A stretch of 39,060 nucleotides of DNA from a virus, in IMG/VR virus record IMGVR_UViG_3300034073_001874, positions 1-39,060 of that record, one strand, 5' to 3'. Position 1 is the first letter of the stretch. Every line of letters begins with the position of its first letter. A model generated the notes under the pieces. It was not told where the DNA came from and searched no databases. It saw nothing but the letters and a program-made list of their open reading frames with translations. Position numbers and translations under genes: made by a program. Shown one piece after another: positions 13,510 through 19,180 of this stretch.

Positions 13510-13733
13510 TCTATAATTTCAATTTCGCTTTCTGTAACTACAGCAACTCTTGCGCCACAAGGAAGAAGTAATTTGTCATTTCCTGAATACACAACTTCAC
13601 TTGGTCCATGTATCTTTACACGATGACAATAAGTATTCTTCCTGCCTTCCTTAATGGTAAGCACAGGATTATTCTCATTGTTCTTTTTATTTGCACGAAT
13701 GACGTGCTGATTGACATGAATATACTTTTTCAT
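13506..13733 (-). CDS. Conserved phage protein (75 aa)
   Basis: The ATG at 13731-13733 (MKKYIHVNQHVIRANKK) has TGGAG in register; the upstream frame start at 13745 lies within that ribosome site. The sequence (TYCHRVKIHGPSEVVYSG, then LPCGARVAVVTE) is beta-rich and recalls a small protein common in marine T4-like phages. Function unknown. Confidence 0.7.
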   Translation of the reverse strand: MKKYIHVNQHVIRANKKNNENNPVLTIKEGRKNTYCHRVKIHGPSEVVYSGNDKLLLPCGARVAVVTESEIEIIE

Positions 13734-13747
13734 ATGATACTCCAAAC

Positions 13748-13824
13748 TGGCGCGATCGGAGGGACTCGAACCCCCAACCTAGAGATTAGAAATCTCTTGC
13801 ACTATCCGATTGTGCTACGACCGC
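13748..13824 (-). tRNA. tRNA-Arg(TCT)
   Basis: Acceptor GCGGTCG/CGATCGC with one wobble pair, G73, CCA encoded, anticodon loop TTTCTAA on AGAGA/TCTCT, T-loop TTCGAGT. Confidence 0.93.
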
Positions 13825-13852
13825 AAAAAAAGAGGGAGCACTTGGCTCCCTC
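13825..13852 (-). terminator. Rho-independent terminator 2 of the Ala/Val-rich protein gene
   Basis: On the minus strand GAGGGAGC and GCTCCCTC form an eight-pair stem with a five-base loop, followed immediately by seven T. It lies directly before the tRNA-Arg 5' end. Confidence 0.9.
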
Positions 13853-13865
13853 TCTATCATATATT

Positions 13866-13898
13866 AAAACAGGCGTCGAATCAAACTTCGAACACCTG
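13866..13898 (-). terminator. Rho-independent terminator 1 of the Ala/Val-rich protein gene
   Basis: On the minus strand CAGGTGT pairs with ACGCCTG (one T-G wobble), with an inner CGAA/TTCG extension, followed by TTTT. It starts four bases after the stop codon and forms a tandem pair with the hairpin at 13825-13852. Confidence 0.7.
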
Positions 13899-13901
13899 AT
13901 A

Positions 13902-14546
13902 TTATTTTCCCAATAGACTATCGACCTTTGCTTCCGCAACTGCCAAACGTGCTTCAAGACCATCAAGAACTGGATCAGCAGGAGCAGCAACTGCAACTGC
14001 AAGTTCTTCCTTAACTTCTGGAGCAACTTCGGCACCTGTAGCAGCAGCAACAACTGCAGCGACAGCCTCTGCTGTGGCAACAACTGCTTCAGCAGATGGA
14101 ACTGGTGCTTCGGCAACTGCTTCCTTGATGAGCACAGCAACTGCTTCTGGATCCTTCACAACTTCTGGATCAGCAGCAACAACTGCAGCAACGGCAGCAG
14201 CGACAACAACTGCAACTTCTGGATTGTCAATTGCCTCGGCTTCATGTTGAGCATGAAGAACATCTTCAACAACAAGAACTGCTTCTGAATCTTCAGCACT
14301 TGGTGAGAGAAGAACAACTTCTTCAACAGCGATGGTTGCGGCGGCTGCTGGGGCAGCAACAAGCACAGCAACTTGTTCTTGTGTCTTAAGAGCAATCAAT
14401 TGGTCAACTTGAACTTCAACTACTGAAAGTCTTTGATCGAATTCAGCAACATCATCGATAATATCTGTATTTGCAACTGTGCCAGTTAGTGTGGCTAACT
14501 TGGATTCAACAGCAGCGAGTCTTACGGCAAGATCGTGTAGTCTCAT
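13902..14546 (-). CDS. Ala/Val-rich low-complexity protein with coiled-coil ends
   Basis: A 214-residue protein that starts at ATG 14544-14546 with GGAG upstream. Residues 1-60 (LHDLAVRLAAVESKLATL, then FDQRLSVVEVQVDQLIAL) and the last 25 (LDGLEARLAVAEAKVDSLL) have heptad hydrophobic patterns and probably oligomerise. The middle 130 residues are almost only Ala, Val, Glu, Pro and Asp in imperfect repeats. A GATAAATA late box lies about 40 bases upstream, and two strong terminators follow. This suggests an abundant late product such as a capsid decoration or fibre protein; that role is inference. Confidence 0.7.
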   Translation of the reverse strand: MRLHDLAVRLAAVESKLATLTGTVANTDIIDDVAEFDQRLSVVEVQVDQLIALKTQEQVAVLVAAPAAAATIAVEEVVLLSPSAEDSEAVLVVEDVLHAQHEAEAIDNPEVAVVVAAAVAAVVAADPEVVKDPEAVAVLIKEAVAEAPVPSAEAVVATAEAVAAVVAAATGAEVAPEVKEELAVAVAAPADPVLDGLEARLAVAEAKVDSLLGK

Positions 14547-14587
14547 TTGTCGGTCTCCTGGAGGATTTAATTGTTCGAACACAAACC

Positions 14588-14595
14588 TATTTATC
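14588..14595 (-). promoter_or_regulatory. T4-like late promoter box GATAAATA
   Basis: A one-mismatch version of TATAAATA on the minus strand, 41 bases upstream of the ATG of the Ala/Val-rich protein. It lies between that gene and tRNA-Val. Confidence 0.45.
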
Positions 14596-14634
14596 CCCAA
14601 GAAGATTAATCTCCGTTAAGATTATATTAAATGT

Positions 14635-14710
14635 TGGTGCACGGTGTAGGACTCGAACCTACATGATACACCGTGTAAAGGTGTCGCTTAACCTCTCAGA
14701 CCAACCGTGC
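14635..14710 (-). tRNA. tRNA-Val(TAC)
   Basis: Acceptor GCACGGT/ACCGTGC, A73, CCA encoded, anticodon loop TTTACAC on ACACC/GGTGT, T-loop TTCGAGT. The D-arm pairs poorly. Confidence 0.88.
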
Positions 14711-14716
14711 ATAAAC

Positions 14717-14793
14717 TGGTGGGACAAGATGGATTCGAACCATCGACCTCAGTCTTATCAGGACTGTGCGCTAACCAACTGTGCCATTGTCCC
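14717..14793 (-). tRNA. tRNA-Ile(GAT)
   Basis: Acceptor GGGACAA/TTGTCCC, A73, CCA encoded, anticodon loop CTGATAA on CAGTC/GACTG. Confidence 0.94.
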
Positions 14794-14797
14794 GAAA

Positions 14798-14872
14798 TGG
14801 AGTGACGGACTGGATTCGCACCAGCATAGAAGAGTTTTGCAGACTCTCGCCTCACTTTTCAGCCACCGTCAC
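14798..14872 (-). tRNA. tRNA-Cys(GCA)
   Basis: Acceptor GTGACGG/CCGTCAC, T73 as expected for Cys, CCA encoded, anticodon loop CTGCAAA on AGAGT/ACTCT. Confidence 0.93.
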
Positions 14873-14876
14873 AAAA

Positions 14877-14963
14877 TGGTGGACAGGGCTAGATTCGAAC
14901 TAGCGTAACCCGTTGGGTGATTGATTTACAGTCAATTGGATTTAACCGCTCTCCCACCTGTCC
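14877..14963 (-). tRNA. tRNA-Tyr(GTA)
   Basis: Class II tRNA with a long variable arm, acceptor GGACAGG with 3' CCTGTCC, A73, CCA encoded, anticodon loop CTGTAAA on ATTGA/TCAAT. Confidence 0.93.
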
Positions 14964-14970
14964 ATAATTT

Positions 14971-15044
14971 TGGCTGAGGAGCATGGATTCGAACCACGAT
15001 AAGCAGGATCAAAACCTGCTGTCCTGCCGTTAGACGACTCCTCA
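14971..15044 (-). tRNA. tRNA-Gln(TTG)
   Basis: Acceptor TGAGGAG/CTCCTCA, G73, CCA encoded, anticodon loop TTTTGAT on GCAGG/CCTGC. T1-A72 fits Gln. Confidence 0.93.
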
Positions 15045-15053
15045 ATAATAAGT

Positions 15054-15350
15054 GCTGGATGAGACAACTGGGTTTGCTCGTTCTGGGCATCCGATGAAGG
15101 CGACACATTACTGCTCGCCACATCCAGCGTTAATTAGTTGCTTCCTCTTTGCGGTGGTAACTTAGACCATCAAGCACTAGTCTCTACCTTACGGGTACTA
15201 ATGCCATCACGCAGTCCTTCCATCCACTTCACGACCAAAGAGGATTGTCGCATTGCCAGCGCCCTTTTCAACCCAAGGGTAAGGTCCTGCGAGTCATGAT
15301 CTCGCTTCTCATCGTGCGGACGCACACTATCCGATTATGAGTCGGAACGT
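15054..15350 (-). ncRNA. Candidate large structured RNA, 3' domain
   Basis: No gene or tRNA fits these 297 bases, yet complementary pairs are dense. On the minus strand: TCCGA/TCGGA around CTCATAA (15330-15346); GTGC/GCAC (15314-15325); GCGAG/CTCGC with a seven-base loop (15289-15305); CCCTT/AAGGG (15262-15279); a nine-pair helix TCCTCTTTG/CAAAGAGGA (15143-15151 with 15236-15244) enclosing an eight-pair hairpin GCATTAGT/ACTAGTGC (15174-15204) that needs a G-U pair on the minus strand only; and an eight-pair GCTGGATG/CATCCAGC helix (15054-15061 with 15121-15128) enclosing GGCGA/TCGCC. The loop at 15270-15275 is complementary to 15069-15074 (AACCCA/TGGGTT). It is probably co-transcribed with the tRNAs from the promoter at 16090-16118. 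Confidence 0.65.
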
Positions 15351-15352
15351 TT

Positions 15353-15427
15353 TGGTGGAGAACTGGGGAATCGAACCCCAAACTCTGCGATGCAAACGCA
15401 GCGTGTTCCCGTTAGCACTAGTTCCCC
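15353..15427 (-). tRNA. tRNA-Ala(TGC), embedded between structured-RNA domains
   Basis: Acceptor GGGGAAC/GTTCTCC contains the G3-U70 pair that defines Ala, A73, CCA encoded, anticodon loop TTTGCAT on CTGCG/CGCAG. It separates the two non-tRNA structured stretches 15054-15350 and 15435-15586. Confidence 0.94.
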
Positions 15428-15434
15428 AAAAATG

Positions 15435-15586
15435 GCGTGGGCTATCGTTCGCGAATTCTCACGCTACTGGATTATTCTTATCTATGCCCCCACGCAACAT
15501 AGAATGCATTCCGTTCAACCTCATATATCGTTGGTGCTATTCAAACGGAAAAGTCTTTGCACCAACGGATGACTCACAGTGAATTC
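15435..15586 (-). ncRNA. Candidate large structured RNA, 5' double-pseudoknot domain
   Basis: This inter-tRNA stretch (15428-15602) has no credible gene. On the minus strand, CGTTGGTGC (15559-15567) pairs over nine bases with GCACCAACG (15529-15537), and its loop (15544-15550, TTCCGTT) pairs over seven bases with AACGGAA at 15509-15515, an H-type pseudoknot. Next, TCTATG (15498-15503) pairs with CATAGA (15481-15486), and its loop (15489-15495, GCGTGGG) pairs with CCCACGC at 15435-15441, a second pseudoknot. The palindrome GAATTC occurs at both ends (15581-15586 and 15453-15458) and could close the domain, but that would compete topologically with the second pseudoknot. Confidence 0.65.
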
Positions 15587-15602
15587 CCTGCAAGCACCAA
15601 GA

Positions 15603-15677
15603 TGGCTGGCGAGGCAGGGATCGAACCTGCGACAGGCTGATTAACAGTCAGCTGATCTACCTCTGATCTACTCGCCA
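15603..15677 (-). tRNA. tRNA-Asn(GTT)
   Basis: Acceptor TGGCGAG/CTCGCCA, G73, CCA encoded, anticodon loop CTGTTAA on GCTGA/TCAGC. Confidence 0.94.
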
Positions 15678-15682
15678 AAAAC

Positions 15683-15758
15683 TGGGTCCGCAGGACGGAC
15701 TCGAACCGCCAACAACTGGTTTTGGAGACCAGGATTCTACCAATTGAACTACTGCGGA
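15683..15758 (-). tRNA. tRNA-Trp(CCA) with C73
   Basis: Acceptor TCCGCAG/CTGCGGA, anticodon loop CTCCAAA on CTGGT/ACCAG, T-loop TTCGAGT, CCA encoded. The discriminator base is C, whereas bacterial Trp tRNA normally has G73. Confidence 0.92.
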
Positions 15759-15770
15759 ACAATCACAAAA

Positions 15771-15844
15771 TGGTAGGACCAGAGGGAATCGAACCCTCGT
15801 CGAAGGATTAAAAGTCCTATGCTAGACCTTCCAGCTATGGTCCC
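15771..15844 (-). tRNA. tRNA-Lys(TTT)
   Basis: Acceptor GGGACCA/TGGTCCT with G1-U72, A73, CCA encoded, anticodon loop CTTTTAA on TAGGA/TCCTT (outermost pair mismatched). Confidence 0.92.
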
Positions 15845-15864
15845 AAAATCTCATAACAAAAATA

Positions 15865-15939
15865 TGGCGTTCCCTACGAGATTCGAACTCGTGTACCCGC
15901 CGTGAAAGGGCGATATCCTTACCGCTAGATGAAGGGAAC
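15865..15939 (-). tRNA. tRNA-Glu(TTC)
   Basis: Acceptor GTTCCCT/AGGGAAC, G73, CCA encoded, anticodon loop CTTTCAC on TCGCC/GGCGG, very like bacterial tRNA-Glu. Confidence 0.94.
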
Positions 15940-15945
15940 ATAAAT

Positions 15946-16021
15946 TGGTGCCGCCGATAGGACTTGAACCTACAACCCCCTGATTACAAATCAGGTGCAC
16001 TACCAGTTGTGCTACAGCGGC
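15946..16021 (-). tRNA. tRNA-Thr(TGT), first tRNA of the array
   Basis: Acceptor GCCGCTG/CGGCGGC, A73, CCA encoded, anticodon loop TTTGTAA on CCTGA/TCAGG, T-loop TTCAAGT. It is the first tRNA downstream of the promoter at 16090-16118. Confidence 0.94.
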
Positions 16022-16089
16022 AATCATAAAATTCATCTTTTAAAGAACAGGAGAGTCGCAGGGACTTCCTTCATCAACCTTATAAGACT

Positions 16090-16118
16090 ATTATAGCAGA
16101 ATAAGGCTGTTTCGTAAA
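16090..16118 (-). promoter_or_regulatory. Predicted sigma70-like promoter of the tRNA array
   Basis: On the minus strand TTTACG (16113-16118) and a perfect TATAAT (16090-16095) are separated by 17 bases. The start would be near 16083, about 60 bases before the first tRNA. Confidence 0.7.
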
Positions 16119-16178
16119 CGTTAAAAATACTAATAAAATCAATGACTTAAAAGGTTCGCGTTTTTCGGTGCGGGAGGG

Positions 16179-16250
16179 GAATTCAAGGGCACCTTGGGAC
16201 TTTGTCCTACCTCATCATTGCGAGGGAGTAGCGAAACACTCCAGGAATTC
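16179..16250 (-). ncRNA. Candidate compact structured RNA element (72 nt)
   Basis: GAATTC at both ends (16179-16184, 16245-16250) can pair with itself and closes four successive hairpins. In minus-strand order: GGAGT/ACTCC with an eight-base loop, CCTC/GAGG, GGAC/GTCC with a three-base loop, and AAGG/CCTT with a three-base loop. It is not a tRNA: there is no T-loop, no acceptor of seven pairs and no anticodon arm. It lies in the 284-base gap between the 57-residue gene and the tRNA promoter. The rest of that gap holds only the promoter and a possible CGC/GCG hairpin at 16158-16172. It could be a 3' UTR structure or a small RNA. Confidence 0.45.
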
Positions 16251-16306
16251 ATACTTAACACCATAAGCAAATTATATAGTAAGCATGTCCTGAAAATCAA
16301 TCACTT

Positions 16307-16480
16307 TTATGAATTATTTTGCTGTAACTTTTCAGCCTCAATAACAACACAATCAATAACGTCTTTCTTTTTAATTTCACTTCTTGCTAACTTCTTGGCT
16401 TCCTCTTCCGAATCAGCCTCAACAACAGTGTAACGAAATCCGTTAGTGTATTGCATTTGTATGAAATATTTCATTTTCAT
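16307..16480 (-). CDS. Hypothetical protein (57 aa)
   Basis: The ATG at 16478-16480 overlaps the upstream stop as ATGA. The protein begins MKMKYFIQMQYTNGFRYTVV, then ADSEEEAKKLARSEIKKKDV, and ends in ViEAEKLQQ. The beta-strand then acidic-basic helix pattern recalls small phage proteins that handle substituted amino acids, but no family is recognised. Confidence 0.65.
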   Translation of the reverse strand: MKMKYFIQMQYTNGFRYTVVEADSEEEAKKLARSEIKKKDVIDCVVIEAEKLQQNNS

Positions 16481-16713
16481 TTAGTGATCTTCCTCAAGTC
16501 GATCTCTTTGTTGAAACATCGACCTTGCTTTATCATCTTTCGTTGATAAGAAACATCACAATCACGACAGATGAATCTTGGTGGTTGTGTTGGTGCTTCT
16601 TTCTCACCTTCAAGCCAGAACAAATATTCGAGTTTAGAATCGAAGCACGGTGGTACTTCTACATTCTTCATCGACTCTTCAAAGTTCTTAATCGCAACTT
16701 TCAACTGTTTCAT
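16477..16713 (-). CDS. Hypothetical protein with CxxC motif (78 aa)
   Basis: A small protein starting MKQLKVAIKNFEESMKN. The C-terminal half contains PRFICRDCDVSYQRKMIKQG followed by RCFNKE, so three cysteines could bind zinc. The start overlaps the stop of the HNH gene (TAATG at 16713), so it is co-translated with it. Function unknown. Confidence 0.65.
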   Translation of the reverse strand: MKQLKVAIKNFEESMKNVEVPPCFDSKLEYLFWLEGEKEAPTQPPRFICRDCDVSYQRKMIKQGRCFNKEIDLRKITK

Positions 16714-18314
16714 TACTTGGTCTCCTCACCAGCAGGAGGAACGTTCACATCTAAACCATTGGCTTGACGCCACATACGACGCCATTCACGTGCGTTTGTA
16801 GAGCCCATTGCCTTATTCAGATCCTTGCGAATCATGGCACAGTTTTCCAGTTTAGTTGGACCACCTTCAGCATGCGCAACGATGTGACCCGCATCAGCGT
16901 TATCCATTGACAGCGGTTCACCAGTAACCCAGCAACGGAATCCTTGACGCGCCAGAGCAGCCTCGCGAACTGCGAAAGAGAATCCACGAACGGTGTCCTT
17001 GAACGTAAGACCAACGTTATCCAAATTATGCTCTGCACAATAGTCCTGCATTGCTTCTTCAAGCCACAAGACCGTTTGTCGAACACGTTCACCATCAGCA
17101 TTGTAACCGCTCATCCATTCGCGCATCTTAGATGAAACAGGAATCGGTTCACCTTCAGGAAGCGAGAACTTCTTTGCATCAACCAGAGTGTTAACCCACT
17201 TGTCAGCAGCAGGTACAGAATTGCTACCAGGTTTACCAACAAGAGCAGTCAGTGCTCCAGTCAAAACTTGAACAAAGACAGATGGATTGGACAATTTAAA
17301 ATCCTTTCCTTGCGACTTCAACCACCAGTAATATCGAGCAGCCATTACAACGCGATCCAGAGTCATACCCTTTGTTGATATATCGCAAATGTATGCCTCA
17401 CCGAGTTTGACCAAGAAGTCCAAACAACCATTAACTCGATCAACAGTGCTTGACAAGAATTTCTTATCGTCTAAGAACTTACCATTATCCTCATCACCAT
17501 ATACGGTGTAAAGATTTTCAAGATCTTCGTATGATGCTTTCGTCAATCCGTTCTCAATAGCATAGATGAACAAAATTGCAACAAACTCATCATAGCAAAG
17601 ACGCTTGTTTGGATAAGCAAGATACTTCGGTTTCTTCTCACCAGCAGAGACACCCTTCGTGATGATTCGCTCTTGAAAGAGTTCGTGCATATTGTACTGC
17701 GGCGTATGATTGTACAATTTGCGCGCAATTTCACGAACAGCGATAGCAACAAGATTCTCAGAGTTAGAATTCAACATCTCTTGGTGATTGACCGAAGTCG
17801 TGTTGTTCTTATTCTGAAAGAGTTTTGCTGCTTGCTTTGCCGTTGCGTTTGGATAAATGCAAAGACGCACCACATAGAAGTTGAAGAAGTCTTTTAACTC
17901 TTGCGGAAGATCTCTATATCGCAAACCAGCGATTGAAACCTTCTCACCAGAAGCCAATTTGACAACAACTTTACAGTCGGAAGGAATACGAATCTTACCC
18001 GAGATGAATTTGTTGATTGCTCGAGAACGGTGACTACCGTCGATGATTTCGTAAACTTCTTCTTCGCGACCAGTTTCTTTATTTGTACACTTGTAACAAC
18101 GGAAAGAAATTTCACCAACGTCTGAACCATCTATGATGGATACGACAATTGCTTGGGATTTTGTTTCCTGAGAATTGTCTGTACTGAGACGTTGACCGAC
18201 AGGGTCGATGTTGTATGTGCCGTCATTGATCCCGTTATTATATTCAAAGATCGTCAGCGTCTTTGTTACGGGAAGAGGGATATTGGGGATGACCCCATGA
18301 ACTACATTTGACAT
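16713..18314 (-). CDS. DUF262/ParB-like protein fused to an HNH endonuclease
   Basis: 533 residues. Residues about 30-200 resemble the DUF262/ParB-like domain with its signature EIIDGSHRSRAI (residues 89-100, compare DGQQR). A long helical middle follows. The C-terminal HNH domain is near residues 445-515: CWVTGEPL, then DAGHIVAHAEGG with H477 and H481, NCAMI with N491, and DLNKAMG with N500. DUF262 plus HNH is the plan of GmrSD-like modification-dependent nucleases, so it may cut modified or competitor DNA. ATG 18312-18314 is chosen for its AAGGTGG site. A consensus promoter and two leader hairpins precede it. Confidence 0.78.
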   Translation of the reverse strand: MSNVVHGVIPNIPLPVTKTLTIFEYNNGINDGTYNIDPVGQRLSTDNSQETKSQAIVVSIIDGSDVGEISFRCYKCTNKETGREEEVYEIIDGSHRSRAINKFISGKIRIPSDCKVVVKLASGEKVSIAGLRYRDLPQELKDFFNFYVVRLCIYPNATAKQAAKLFQNKNNTTSVNHQEMLNSNSENLVAIAVREIARKLYNHTPQYNMHELFQERIITKGVSAGEKKPKYLAYPNKRLCYDEFVAILFIYAIENGLTKASYEDLENLYTVYGDEDNGKFLDDKKFLSSTVDRVNGCLDFLVKLGEAYICDISTKGMTLDRVVMAARYYWWLKSQGKDFKLSNPSVFVQVLTGALTALVGKPGSNSVPAADKWVNTLVDAKKFSLPEGEPIPVSSKMREWMSGYNADGERVRQTVLWLEEAMQDYCAEHNLDNVGLTFKDTVRGFSFAVREAALARQGFRCWVTGEPLSMDNADAGHIVAHAEGGPTKLENCAMIRKDLNKAMGSTNAREWRRMWRQANGLDVNVPPAGEETK

Positions 18315-18351
18315 AATTACCACCTTTAACATTAGATTAAATTAACCAAAA

Positions 18352-18370
18352 TCCTTCGGGATACGAAGGA
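18352..18370 (-). promoter_or_regulatory. Leader hairpin 2 before the DUF262-HNH gene
   Basis: Seven-pair stem TCCTTCG/CGAAGGA with a five-base loop, followed by TTTTGG on the minus strand. It could be an attenuator or weak terminator in the leader. Confidence 0.5.
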
Positions 18371-18378
18371 GTACCATT

Positions 18379-18398
18379 ACAAGGTTTTCATACCTTGT
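18379..18398 (-). promoter_or_regulatory. Leader hairpin 1 at the predicted transcript 5' end
   Basis: Seven-pair stem ACAAGGT/ACCTTGT with a six-base loop, beginning at the expected start site of the promoter at 18405-18433. A 5'-terminal hairpin commonly stabilises an mRNA. Confidence 0.55.
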
Positions 18399-18404
18399 AC
18401 ATCC

Positions 18405-18433
18405 ATTATAACATAGTTACACTTACAGGTCAA
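18405..18433 (-). promoter_or_regulatory. Strong sigma70-like promoter
   Basis: TTGACC (18428-18433) and TATAAT (18405-18410) with exactly 17 bases between them on the minus strand. It drives the DUF262-HNH gene and probably the two small genes after it. Confidence 0.8.
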
Positions 18434-18451
18434 CTAAATTATAATAAATTT

Positions 18452-18643
18452 TTATCGTCTATCATAAGAATCTAGATCATAGTCATCTAGTTCTTCGTCG
18501 TTCAAGTCATCGGCTTCATCTTCGTACTCTGCATTCGGATTGAACTTCCACCGAGACTCATTCTTCAAACGACGCTGTTTCAATCCTTCACTGTTTCGAC
18601 TGTATTGCTTTTCGCGAAACTCATTCTGTTTCTTCTTATTCAT
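18452..18643 (-). CDS. Small acidic-tailed protein (63 aa)
   Basis: The first half is basic and helical (MNKKKQNEFREKQYSRNS), the second very acidic (EYEDEADDLNDEELDDYDLD). Charge-segregated proteins of this kind are often disordered binding partners. It starts two bases after the metallopeptidase gene. No family recognised. Confidence 0.6.
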   Translation of the reverse strand: MNKKKQNEFREKQYSRNSEGLKQRRLKNESRWKFNPNAEYEDEADDLNDEELDDYDLDSYDRR

Positions 18644-18645
18644 GA

Positions 18646-19179
18646 TTACTTACTCAAACGCTCCTCTTTTAATTTATTGCAAAAGATTCTATAAAGACCC
18701 AACTCACGACCATACGCTTCAACTTCCCATGGACTTTCGAAATACTTTTCTTCTTCCATGTAATGCGAGGCATCAAAGAACAATCCCTTATATCGAACAT
18801 CGCCGCTCTTGTAATCAAACAACTCATTGTTGAGATATTGTTTTACATGAGTCAATTCATGCCCAAGATCAATGAGAACATTCTTCAATCTTGTGATTGG
18901 CTTCTTGCCCAATTTATTAATGCGTTTGTAATTAAGAACAACAGTGAACTTCTTGTTGCCCTCGTCGTCAAGACCATCATAGGTGCACCATGCTTTATAC
19001 TTTTTCAGTTCGAGAATTTCAGCAGCATCTTTAATTTCTTGTTCGCCAAGAACTTTTACATTGATCTTCGCTTTCTTCTGAACGCACGGACGCACCAGAC
19101 GATTGAGGACAAATTTAGAATATTTCCGAATCATCGCTGAGTCGGATCTGTTTAAAAAATTGCTGGTAATTGCAATCAT
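18646..19179 (-). CDS. Zincin-like metallopeptidase
   Basis: 177 residues. The zinc motif LGHELTHVKQYL (HELTH, residues 107-111) is followed about 40 residues later by SPWEVEAYGREL (residues 149-160), whose glutamate would be the third zinc ligand, as in gluzincin or SprT-like phage proteins. The region before it (KAWCTYDGLDDEGNKKFTVV) is a beta-sheet. The ATG at 19179 has GGAG upstream overlapping the previous stop. It could process phage or host proteins; the target is unknown. It lies in an operon with an AAA+ ATPase, which makes substrate unfolding plus cleavage a testable idea. Confidence 0.78.
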   Translation of the reverse strand: MIAITSNFLNRSDSAMIRKYSKFVLNRLVRPCVQKKAKINVKVLGEQEIKDAAEILELKKYKAWCTYDGLDDEGNKKFTVVLNYKRINKLGKKPITRLKNVLIDLGHELTHVKQYLNNELFDYKSGDVRYKGLFFDASHYMEEEKYFESPWEVEAYGRELGLYRIFCNKLKEERLSK

Positions 19180-19180
19180 G

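Noticed and set aside
13802-14395. Minus-strand frames rich in Leu and Gln in the Ala/Val-rich region
   Set aside because: They are frame shadows produced by the GCA/GTT-type repeats of the real coding frame.
14471-14908. Plus-strand open frame of 145 codons
   Set aside because: It runs across tRNA-Val, tRNA-Ile and tRNA-Cys and part of the Ala/Val-rich gene on the opposite strand, has no ribosome site, and all genes in the window are on the minus strand.
15054-15128. Possible tRNA closed by GCTGGATG/CATCCAGC
   Set aside because: It has an acceptor-like helix, but no T-arm with TTCRA, no anticodon arm and no canonical D-loop on either strand. It is kept as part of the structured RNA.
15337-15582. 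Plus-strand open frame of 81 codons in the structured-RNA region
   Set aside because: It overlaps tRNA-Ala and two pseudoknots, its composition is not protein-like, and the helices explain the sequence better.
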